The translations under genes were made by a program, and so were the position numbers. This document shows positions 1 to 5,912 of a stretch of DNA of 6,556 nucleotides, piece by piece (position 1 is the stretch's first letter; each line of letters starts with the position of its first letter). Source of the DNA: Chloracidobacterium sp. UBA6041 (GTDB lineage: Bacteria; Acidobacteriota; Blastocatellia; Pyrinomonadales; Pyrinomonadaceae). Under the pieces are notes generated by a model that ran no database searches, was not told the DNA's origin, and was given only the letters and a program-made list of their open reading frames with translations. Location: NCBI GenBank assembly GCA_002427845.1, contig DIYZ01000100.1:1-6556 (forward strand). The letters are read 5' to 3'.

Positions 1-133
1 AAGATTTCGCTGAAAAAATCTTGGCCCGCATTTGCCCTCTAACGAGTTTTTCGGTTGCGGCGAATGATTTTTGATTCCCCGTTTTTTGCGATTCTTGATT
101 TTTCCGACAGACTTCTTCGCGGGCTGGTGATTC
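1..133. other. Noncoding AT-rich stretch downstream of the methyltransferase
   Basis: No credible gene is visible here. On the minus strand, past the methyltransferase stop, the sequence is A-rich with irregular AATC/AAATC words (for example AAATCAAGAATCGC and GGAATCAAAAATC), which look like degenerate short repeats. At the extreme left, AAGATTT (1-7) and AAATCTT (16-22) form a 7-bp inverted repeat with an 8-base loop. It could be part of a terminator for the methyltransferase transcript, but any T-run would lie outside the window. An open plus-strand frame that crosses this region continues antisense into the methyltransferase gene and has no ribosome binding site. Confidence 0.4.
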
Positions 134-1207
134 TTATCTGGTCTCGGCTCCTGGGGTTCCGCTGCGCTCCACCCCAGGCTTTATGCTGTCGCCTGCTAAC
201 GCAGGCTGCTCGATCCGTCCAAAGCCGCGCCAGCTATTCTTGTTGTGCCAGCCGATCACGACGTCTTTTGCCTCGACGTCGAGCCACCATTCTTCAAATT
301 CATCGCGTCGAACATAGTGAGACGTAGGGGCCACCAGATGATCGAAAACAATTGTGTGCTGCTCCCGCCAGCCAAAGCTCGAGATAGCGCTGAGGTAGTC
401 GTTGTAGAAAAGATGTTTCGCTAACGACGAGCCGGTTTGGGAACGGTTAAGTGGTCCATAAACCAGCTTCGTCGCCAGGTATAAAAGAGCAGCCGGCAGC
501 TTCGATAAATGCAACAGTGCGCGGCGATCGATACGCGAGCTGAATTTCTCGCGCAACGGATTGACCCCGCGAGTGATCCACTCATTGTTCTCCGCTCCAT
601 AGACCCACGCTGAAAGAGATCCGCCCTCTTTTACTTTCGAAGCTAACGAACGAAAGCCGCTTCTGGGGTCAGGCAGGTGGTGCAGCACGCCAACCGAAAA
701 TGCATAATCAAACACGCGCGCGAAAGGCAACTGATAAATGTCGGCCTGAACTATGTGCGCATTTTCCAGATGACGAGTTGCCGCAAATGCTGTTTCAACG
801 GCGCTGCTGAGATCAACCCCGATTACTTCTCTAGCTCCCCAACCGGCCGCCAGCAAAGTGTGCCTGCCCTTGCCGCAACCACCTTCCAACACAACTTTCT
901 CGCGGAAAAATTCCGGCCGCACGGGCCCTATCCACCCAAGAAACTGATCAGCATAGAGCTCGTCGCTATGTGTGAAATGCTGCCATTGCCAACCAAAATT
1001 TTCCGCCGTGGCCGCTTTGTCTGGTGCAAGATTTTCCGGCGCGGCAAATCGGGGAATGCCGCGCGTAATCAAAAAAGCGCGTTTACACGAAACGCAAACG
1101 AGCTCGCCCTCGATGACTTCAGCCGCTTCCGCACGCGCGACCGACGCCAACGCGATTTTACCGACGCATGAAGGACATCTCAGGTAATCGACTAGCTTAC
1201 GCTTCAT
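134..1207 (-). CDS. Class I SAM-dependent methyltransferase with N-terminal Trm112-like zinc ribbon
   Basis: Predicted cytoplasmic enzyme of 357 residues that transfers a methyl group from S-adenosylmethionine; the acceptor cannot be inferred. The N-terminus (MKRKLVDYLRCPSC) is the usual opening of Trm112-like zinc-ribbon methyltransferases, with two CxxC pairs (C11/C14 and C38/C41), and this supports the chosen ATG. A Rossmann methyltransferase domain follows: motif I VVLEGGCGKGRH (105-116), the acidic residue ending strand 2 (D132 in VIGVDLS), D156 in strand 3, and a strand-4 segment FSVGVLHHLPD (170-180). The segment NKNSWRGFG (322-330) resembles the conserved end of such proteins. The last ~20 residues (334-353) are encoded by a palindromic repeat and are probably not part of the ancestral fold. 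No strong Shine-Dalgarno precedes the start; a GGAG lies about 22 bases upstream, too far to be optimal. It is the third minus-strand gene, 151 bases after the protease stop. The family assignment is secure and the substrate unknown. Confidence 0.9.
   Translation of the reverse strand: MKRKLVDYLRCPSCVGKIALASVARAEAAEVIEGELVCVSCKRAFLITRGIPRFAAPENLAPDKAATAENFGWQWQHFTHSDELYADQFLGWIGPVRPEFFREKVVLEGGCGKGRHTLLAAGWGAREVIGVDLSSAVETAFAATRHLENAHIVQADIYQLPFARVFDYAFSVGVLHHLPDPRSGFRSLASKVKEGGSLSAWVYGAENNEWITRGVNPLREKFSSRIDRRALLHLSKLPAALLYLATKLVYGPLNRSQTGSSLAKHLFYNDYLSAISSFGWREQHTIVFDHLVAPTSHYVRRDEFEEWWLDVEAKDVVIGWHNKNSWRGFGRIEQPALAGDSIKPGVERSGTPGAETR
150..206. repeat. Two-hairpin palindromic repeat (REP-like) at the 3' end of the methyltransferase gene
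   Basis: There are two adjacent perfect stems. CCTGGGGT (150-157) pairs with ACCCCAGG (171-178) across a 13-base loop, and GCCTGC (191-196) pairs with GCAGGC (201-206) across the loop TAAC. The element lies wholly inside the coding frame, where it is read as methyltransferase residues 334-353 (QPALAGD...GVERSGTPG). I recall PGVERSGTPG-type tails from acidobacterial proteins, which would make this a dispersed genomic repeat, but no second copy is in the window. It has no T-run on either side, so it is not an obvious intrinsic terminator, though it could stabilise the 3' end of the transcript. Confidence 0.6.
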
Positions 1208-1288
1208 AAGACAAACTACGTCGCTCTTTCTCCAATATGAGAGCGGAGACTTTCGGAACGAATTGGAGTTTCTGATTGCTCGGGATCA

Positions 1289-1317
1289 AATGTATGGCAG
1301 ATAAGAATGGCTGACAA
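1289..1317 (-). promoter_or_regulatory. Candidate sigma-70-type promoter for the methyltransferase gene
   Basis: Read on the minus strand, TTGTCA (1317-1312; 5 of 6 matches to TTGACA) is followed after exactly 17 bases by TACATT (1294-1289; 4 of 6 matches to TATAAT). Transcription would begin near 1282, giving a leader of about 75 bases before the ATG at 1207. It sits in the 151-base gap after the protease gene and would let the methyltransferase be transcribed on its own. This is a pattern match only. Confidence 0.35.
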
Positions 1318-1358
1318 GCAGAGGCGCGCGTGCCAGGGATGCGGAGGAAACAGATAAC

Positions 1359-2735
1359 CTAAGACTTTGAACGCAGGGTTATGCCACCGACAAGATACGC
1401 CGTTTCACCCGAGTTCGACTGGAGCCGAATACTGTAGTCGCCGGGCGGCGCGTTGGGCGCCACGGTGACGTCGAAACTAATCACCGGCGTAGAACCCGGG
1501 AATTGCTGCAACGTCAAACTTGCGGGGTCGACGGTAATAAAAGGGGAGCTCATTACGAGACCGGTGCCTGGAACCTGGTCCACTCCTTCGCCTGACACGT
1601 AAATAGTGAGCTTCGTGCCGGCCCTGGCTGGGACGGGCACGGTTGAGAGCTCTCCATTCGTTCCAATGAAGCGAGGGTTCAATGTGGGCGGAGAATTTTG
1701 CGGCGGCACCAGGACGTAGTTTAGCGCCGTAACCTTGTCCGGAATGACCCGGACTCGACTCCTGATCTCTACGCTGCGAAAGGCCCGTTGACGCGCCCGT
1801 GAATCATGGTCCATAGCGGCGGCGGTTAGGGCGACCGCTTCATCGGCCGGGCCATCCAGATACTCGGCCAGCGCTCGATAACTACCAGGAGGAACACCAT
1901 TAATAATGAATCGCCCGTTCGCTGTAGTGAGCGTGCTCGCTATCACGCGCCCGGCAGGCAGGTCTTCAATCCAAACATGAGCGGCATTCGCGGGCAAAAG
2001 ATTTCCGTCAATGCTGTCCAAAATCCGTCCTTCGATGGTGCCCGCTTTTTCTCGAGATCCATAAAGATTGCGAGCGGCAGCGATATCAGCGTCGCCAAGC
2101 GTACGCCCAGTCAACGCGGGCAGGCCGTAGGTGCCGTTGAGTCCCTGAGATGCCTGCATCGTAGCAGCGATAACGTGGGAATGGTTTAAGCCCAGCAGAT
2201 GTCCGATCTCATGAGCAAGCGTCGACTCAAGATCGTAAGTACCGAACGTGCCATCCGTTGAAAACTGAATCGGGGTGCCGTCGTCAGAATATGGGTAGGG
2301 ATTGATAGCGATATCGGCCTCGGTGATCTCGCCAGTTTCCGTATCGTAAAAAACGCGGGTGCGCGCCGTACTCTTCGCCTCACCAAAGAGAGCCAGGTTT
2401 TCTGAAGCCGGCGCAACCGTGATCAGATTTATTCCGTCGCCGCTATGGCTCGGGCTGATTGATTGAGTCTTCGAAGAGCTGACGACAAACGCAATATTAG
2501 TAATGGTAGACCAACTATTTAGGGCACGCTGAACGGCGCCGACGACGTCGCTGTCAGCTTTGATACCCGGAGAAGGCGACAGCAGGGACGTAGACAAAGC
2601 AATCTGGATCGTCTTCGTCGGCCACTTAATTTGCCGTTCCTGGGGCGCGGCCGGCAGATCAAAAGACGACGGCAAACTGGACACTACAAACGCCAGCAGA
2701 GCCATTACCGCCAGAATAGGATGGGAACGTCGCAT
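1359..2735 (-). CDS. Secreted matrixin-type zinc metalloprotease with a carboxypeptidase-regulatory-like domain
   Basis: Exported metalloendopeptidase of 458 residues from the chosen ATG at 2735. MRRSHPILAVMALLAFVVSS is a typical signal peptide. The catalytic domain spans roughly residues 36-226 and contains HEIGHLLGLNH (175-185), the HExxHxxGxxH zinc site with E176 as general base and H175, H179 and H185 as ligands. M193 is a plausible Met-turn. The domain ends in DADIAAARNLYG, a common matrixin finish. A carboxypeptidase-regulatory-like beta-sandwich follows (about 232-293, GTIEGRILDSIDG...GRFIINGVPPGSYRA), then a C-terminal Ig-like region (about 351-456). The frame stays open upstream to an ATG at 2861, but that codon lies in the loop of the preceding gene's terminator and would bury the signal peptide behind 42 residues, so the internal start is preferred. 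No clear Shine-Dalgarno precedes 2735. No propeptide cysteine switch is seen. The natural substrate is unknown; extracellular protein degradation is likely. Confidence 0.88.
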   Translation of the reverse strand: MRRSHPILAVMALLAFVVSSLPSSFDLPAAPQERQIKWPTKTIQIALSTSLLSPSPGIKADSDVVGAVQRALNSWSTITNIAFVVSSSKTQSISPSHSGDGINLITVAPASENLALFGEAKSTARTRVFYDTETGEITEADIAINPYPYSDDGTPIQFSTDGTFGTYDLESTLAHEIGHLLGLNHSHVIAATMQASQGLNGTYGLPALTGRTLGDADIAAARNLYGSREKAGTIEGRILDSIDGNLLPANAAHVWIEDLPAGRVIASTLTTANGRFIINGVPPGSYRALAEYLDGPADEAVALTAAAMDHDSRARQRAFRSVEIRSRVRVIPDKVTALNYVLVPPQNSPPTLNPRFIGTNGELSTVPVPARAGTKLTIYVSGEGVDQVPGTGLVMSSPFITVDPASLTLQQFPGSTPVISFDVTVAPNAPPGDYSIRLQSNSGETAYLVGGITLRSKS

Positions 2736-2840
2736 GCCGTGTGAACTGAATGTAAACGTTAGAGAGAATGCCGGCGTCCAGCTAGGACGGGGAGACAAAA
2801 CACCCGCCGATAGTATCATTGGCGGCCGTGTCTTGGCAGC

Positions 2841-2878
2841 AAAAAACCGAAACCCGCACAATGGACGTGCGGGTTCGG
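2841..2878 (-). terminator. Intrinsic terminator of the beta-propeller gene
   Basis: On the minus strand an 8-bp GC-rich stem (ACCCGCAC at 2852-2859 pairing with GTGCGGGT at 2867-2874, 7-base loop) is extended by four more pairs (2847-2850 with 2875-2878, one bulged A at 2851). It is followed at once by six T residues (2846-2841). It begins 25 bases past the stop codon of the propeller gene, which ends at 2904. It separates that transcript from the protease gene and rules out the upstream in-frame ATG at 2861 as the protease start. Confidence 0.9.
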
Positions 2879-2903
2879 AAGGACGTATTCTGGGTTCTCC
2901 GGG

Positions 2904-5411
2904 CTATGGAATGATCACGATATGCGGAGCGGTGTCAGCCGGTCTGCTCGAAACTATTGTCGTACCTCGGGTGGCCGTCACAACCATAGGATAATCGCCC
3001 GGTGCGAGGGTTGACGGCAAGGTGATCGTAATAAAATCGTACCCAAACATATTCGTATTAGGCCGAACCGAAGTAGCGGCAATGTCGGTCGTGCCAATAG
3101 TTACTTTAGTTTCGCTTGCCACAACGCCTCGCACGCCCGTCATGTAGATGTCGAGCACCGTTGGTACCAGCGTTCCGGAGCTATCCGCCGTCATCACTTT
3201 GAAAGGGCCGGTAACACAACCCGATATCGCGGTATTGGTCACATTGCAGACCATTGCAGTTCCACCGGCGTCATTGGTCGACGTAAAGATGTCCGGTTGC
3301 GAGAACAGGATCTGCACGAAGCCACGGTAAACCGTTCCGTTGTTATTGATGACGACGGTCGCGACGCCGGTTGAGACGCCTATGGGCATCACAAAGTTGA
3401 TTCCTTCGGCCGGCGAATCTCCCACAAAATAAAGTCCGGCAGCCGCGCCATTTACAGAAACAGATACTCCGGCAAGTTCGACAGGAAGTATTGGGCTGCG
3501 TGCCGTTTCTGAACCACCGACAGCGTTCTTGTCGGAATTAGATAGCGGCACAGTCGATCTGACGATGCTTAACTCCCCCGGCGCGAGCGCGACGGCAACG
3601 GTGCCTGGCGTTGGTGTTGGAGTGGGCGAAGGCGTCGGGCTTGCAGTCGGCGTGGCGGTAGCGACTGGAAAGTTGCTGGCGCCCGTAAAGAATGACAGCA
3701 CGGCCGACGATTCCGTAAGCACCGGCGGAGTTAACAAATAGAATACCTCGATGGACAGATCTGAGTTGCCTCCTCCAAGTTCCGCGCCGCTCAAGCTGAA
3801 GGCAATTCTTCTTCGCGAACTGCTGGCGAGGGGACGTATCGGTATGTCACTAACGAGCGTGCCTGTAGGATTATTAGTTAGCCGTTTGAAAGTACTCGAA
3901 GAGCTTACGGGAAGATCTGTCAGGAAGACTTGCGGCTGGCGCAACACATTCAGGCCCGTGCTGTCCTGATCCGTAGTGGGGAAACTTCCGTCGGTTTTGA
4001 AGTTAAGAGCGGAAGCAAAGATGAGAGCGCCTGGCGTTAACCCGGTATAGTCGGTGAACGTCGGGAAATGTCTGATATCACCTGGTGCGGTGAGTGGACG
4101 CAGCCCAACCTGCGCAAACGAATCCCCGGCAATGTTATAAACAAAGGTCGCCAGAAACGAGGTGTTAGTCGTGCTGTCGTTACCTTTCGGATCCGCGGCC
4201 CGCGACTCAAAAGCAATTAATGCCCCGTCGCGGCTTAGGCGGCGACCGGGACTCAACAGATTCACACTCGATCCCGTAAATGTTCCGCTGGTTTCCGACT
4301 TCGTTCTCGTAACCTGAATAACATTGGCTAGACCTGCTCCGGTAAAATCAGCAACGTAAACTTCGGCGTTCCCATGACCTGCGCCGTCATCGTTATTGGC
4401 GCCCGCCAGATTCGCGGTTGAGATAAACGCCACCCGCGAACCGCTGGCGGAGAGCGATGGGTTTTGTTGGAAGCGCGCAAAAGTTTTTACTCCTACCGTC
4501 TCGTCTTGAGTGTTTGTTGCCTGAATAAATGTGCCCGCGGGGCTGGTCAGATTTCGAAAGAAGAGTTCGGGATTACTATCAGTGTTTCCGCTTCCGACTA
4601 AATTCCGCGTCGATATAAAAGCGATGATACTTCCGTCATCGTTGATAGCAGCTTCGCGATTGTCGTCGGCAACGAAAGGCAGAACACCGGTTGCTCCGGC
4701 AGAAGGTACGCGGCTCGCCGGCGTATTTGTCACCTGCACGAAGGTGCCTGCGGAAAGATCCTGAAAAGCAACGTCGTCGCCGCTGGTGAGATCCAGCGTG
4801 TCTGTTACCTCGGGCAGTTGATAAATCCAGATCTCCTGATTGGCATCGGTGGCGAGGGTGCCTTCCGTACCGTCGAAGTTGGGCAAACTCGGAGAGTTGG
4901 AACTAAAGACGATCGTGTAAACCCGCTTCCCGGCGACGAGCGCCGGCTCGAAACTGATCACCGGTCGATTATTACTGATCTCAATTTTTATCTGCGTGGG
5001 ATCCGCAGGTGTTGGATTCGGAGATGGCGTCGGGGTCGGGCTCGGAGTCGGTGTCGGACTCGGAGTTGGTGTCGGACTCGCCGCTTGCTGAACGTTTTTT
5101 GTATTGGTTATCTGAAAGATCCGTCGCTGGGCATAGTCAAGCAGGAAGATTTCGCGATTCCCGTCTGCGTTATTTCGGTTTTGGGTAGCCACATCTCCGT
5201 TTGATTCAAAGACGACGAAGCGGCCATTGGCAGTAATGTCTCCGGCGAAAGAGGAGAAAGGATTGCCTGCGCCGCCCACCGGTGAAGATGTTATCTGGGT
5301 AATAAATGGATCGGGTGTGGCGCTCGAACTTTGCCCCACCGCTATTGAAAACGCCCCGCAGACTACGATAAACGCAATAATGGCGCAATGAGTACGGAAA
5401 ACGTGCTTCAC
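2904..5411 (-). CDS. Exported TolB/PD40-like beta-propeller protein with Pro-Thr linkers and a TIGR03437-like C-terminal domain
   Basis: Secreted or envelope protein of 835 residues, function unknown. The start is GTG (5411-5409), set by a strong GGAGG five bases upstream. A signal peptide follows (KHVFRTH, then hydrophobic CAIIAFIVVCGAFSIAV, then GQSSS). Residues ~40-560 hold repeated units of the type 'VAFxSxxnl.G.N.D.N.E(I/V)F..(D/N)' ending in 'QVTNT': FVVFESNG (65-72), IIAFISTRNL (262-271), RVAFISTANL (326-335), LIAFESRAAD (398-407), ALIFASALNF (462-471), RIAFSLSGAE (535-544). These match PD40/TolB-like propeller blades. Pro-Thr-Ser linkers occur at 112-136, inside the propeller region, and at 586-603, before the last domain. 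Residues ~606-835 (LPVELAGVSVSVNG...INFVMP...ATVVINNNG...PDIFT...TGVRG...LAPGDYPMVVT) follow the order of the TIGR03437 domain common in Acidobacteria. No catalytic motif, transmembrane anchor or sorting signal is visible. It is transcribed alone, with its own terminator. A scaffold, sugar-binding or protein-interaction role is possible but unproven. Confidence 0.88.
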   Translation of the reverse strand: MKHVFRTHCAIIAFIVVCGAFSIAVGQSSSATPDPFITQITSSPVGGAGNPFSSFAGDITANGRFVVFESNGDVATQNRNNADGNREIFLLDYAQRRIFQITNTKNVQQAASPTPTPSPTPTPSPTPTPSPNPTPADPTQIKIEISNNRPVISFEPALVAGKRVYTIVFSSNSPSLPNFDGTEGTLATDANQEIWIYQLPEVTDTLDLTSGDDVAFQDLSAGTFVQVTNTPASRVPSAGATGVLPFVADDNREAAINDDGSIIAFISTRNLVGSGNTDSNPELFFRNLTSPAGTFIQATNTQDETVGVKTFARFQQNPSLSASGSRVAFISTANLAGANNDDGAGHGNAEVYVADFTGAGLANVIQVTRTKSETSGTFTGSSVNLLSPGRRLSRDGALIAFESRAADPKGNDSTTNTSFLATFVYNIAGDSFAQVGLRPLTAPGDIRHFPTFTDYTGLTPGALIFASALNFKTDGSFPTTDQDSTGLNVLRQPQVFLTDLPVSSSSTFKRLTNNPTGTLVSDIPIRPLASSSRRRIAFSLSGAELGGGNSDLSIEVFYLLTPPVLTESSAVLSFFTGASNFPVATATPTASPTPSPTPTPTPGTVAVALAPGELSIVRSTVPLSNSDKNAVGGSETARSPILPVELAGVSVSVNGAAAGLYFVGDSPAEGINFVMPIGVSTGVATVVINNNGTVYRGFVQILFSQPDIFTSTNDAGGTAMVCNVTNTAISGCVTGPFKVMTADSSGTLVPTVLDIYMTGVRGVVASETKVTIGTTDIAATSVRPNTNMFGYDFITITLPSTLAPGDYPMVVTATRGTTIVSSRPADTAPHIVIIP
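3603..3656 (-). repeat. Low-complexity Pro-Thr-Ser linker coding repeat (second linker)
   Basis: Encodes residues 586-603 of the propeller protein (ATPTASPTPSPTPTPTPG). The DNA is a run of imperfect 6-base units (GTTGGT/GTTGGA/GTGGGC on the plus strand). It marks the boundary between the propeller and the TIGR03437-like domain and is probably prone to length change by slippage. Confidence 0.8.
5011..5080 (-). repeat. 18-base tandem repeat encoding a Pro-Thr-Ser linker (first linker)
   Basis: On the plus strand, near-identical 18-base units begin at 5035 (GTCGGGCTCGGAGTCGGT) and 5053 (GTCGGACTCGGAGTTGGT), with a partial copy at 5071. A more diverged unit at 5011-5028 is set off by a six-base insertion. 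Read on the minus strand they give (SPTPTP)n, residues ~112-135 of the propeller protein. The repeat interrupts the propeller region after the first blade-like unit. Confidence 0.85.
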
Positions 5412-5416
5412 AAATT

Positions 5417-5421
5417 CCTCC
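5417..5421 (-). promoter_or_regulatory. Ribosome binding site deciding the GTG start of the propeller gene
   Basis: GGAGG on the minus strand lies five bases (AATTT) before the GTG at 5411-5409. Together with the signal peptide that follows, it fixes a non-ATG start. Confidence 0.85.
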
Positions 5422-5482
5422 GAAATAAAGACGCAGATACGAGCAGATTAGATGCCCTCGGGGAGCGAGCAGCAGCATTACG

Positions 5483-5511
5483 TGGGTGAAAAAGATTCAA
5501 GTAGTCACCCA
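5483..5511. promoter_or_regulatory. Operator-like inverted repeat TGGGTGA-N15-TCACCCA
   Basis: Perfect 7-bp arms at 5483-5489 and 5505-5511 are spaced 22 bases centre to centre, about two helical turns. This suits a dimeric DNA-binding protein better than a stable RNA hairpin. It lies about 70-100 bases upstream of the propeller gene's GTG, where a regulator of that gene could bind. No regulator gene is in the window, so the assignment is inference. Confidence 0.3.
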
Positions 5512-5638
5512 GCGTTAAAAGAACCGACATTTTACGCAGAGATCAGGCTAACCGCAAGCTGCCATAAGTCAGGGGAAATTCAAGTCACGCCGCGGCTTAT
5601 GGTCATTTCAGATCTCGACCGCAGAACATCAAAAACTC

Positions 5639-5666
5639 TTGACAGCTACTCTTTGAGCAGCATAAG
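5639..5666 (+). promoter_or_regulatory. Candidate sigma-70-type promoter upstream of the TIGR03118-like gene
   Basis: A perfect TTGACA (5639-5644) is followed after 16 bases by CATAAG (5661-5666; 4 of 6 matches to TATAAT). Transcription would begin near 5673, leaving a leader of about 240 bases before the ATG at 5913. A closer promoter cannot be excluded. Confidence 0.35.
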
Positions 5667-5901
5667 GTCTGGCCTGCACCCCCAACATAATTTATCCCCC
5701 AAGGGCGCCAACCTCTTGTATCCAGGCCGAAGGGTTGATGCGGCAGTCCGGCATCGAGCCCGAAACATTGGAATGCTACGAACAACTCTCGCCACCTACG
5801 CTTTGGGATGGTTAGATCCGCAAGAGTCGGTGTACGCCTATCATGAGTAAATTCTCGCGATTACTTAACGTCGTCGTTTGAAACCAGAGAAATCGAAACA
5901 A

Positions 5902-5905
5902 GGAG
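5902..5905 (+). promoter_or_regulatory. Ribosome binding site of the TIGR03118-like gene
   Basis: GGAG within AAGGAGA lies seven bases before the ATG at 5913. It supports this start for a gene whose end is outside the window. Confidence 0.8.
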
Positions 5906-5912
5906 AACGGAC

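Larger units (their letters stand above)
5422..5900. other. Divergent intergenic region (~480 bases) without a convincing gene
   Basis: This region separates the minus-strand propeller gene from the plus-strand TIGR03118-like gene and should hold the promoters of both. It contains an operator-like inverted repeat (5483-5511), a consensus-like plus-strand promoter (5639-5666), a 7-bp inverted repeat CCATAAG/CTTATGG (5562-5568 and 5596-5602) and a bulged hairpin GATGCGG/CCGGCATC (5737-5755). Two imperfect 10-base direct repeats, GCAGATACGA and GCAGATTAGA, lie at about 5434-5454. Open frames exist on both strands (plus 5452-5850, minus 5785-5603), but neither has a ribosome binding site or recognisable domains. 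Confidence 0.55.

Noticed and set aside
55..327. Plus-strand open frame crossing the 3' end of the methyltransferase gene
   Set aside because: It is largely antisense to a well-supported gene, runs through the palindromic repeat and has no ribosome binding site.
130..1309. 11-base inverted match flanking the methyltransferase (ATTCTTATCTG at 130-140, CAGATAAGAAT at 1299-1309)
   Set aside because: It looked like terminal inverted repeats of an inserted unit. Several 11-base matches are expected by chance in a window of this size, the match does not extend, and there are no target-site duplications.
2560..2994. Plus-strand open frame of 144 codons spanning the propeller-protease junction
   Set aside because: It runs antisense through the terminator and both flanking genes, without a ribosome binding site or recognisable domain.
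5562..5602. Inverted repeat CCATAAG/CTTATGG
   Set aside because: The arms are only 7 bp with a 27-base spacer and no nearby start or T-run; it is compatible with chance.
5452..5850. Plus-strand open frame of 132 codons in the divergent intergenic region
   Set aside because: There is no ribosome binding site before its ATG, its composition is not protein-like and no domain is recognisable. It also overlaps the region that must hold both divergent promoters.
5843..5881. Twelve-codon open frame (MSKFSRLLNVVV) just before the TIGR03118-like gene, considered as a leader peptide
   Set aside because: It has no ribosome binding site, no run of regulatory codons and no attenuator-like hairpin after it.
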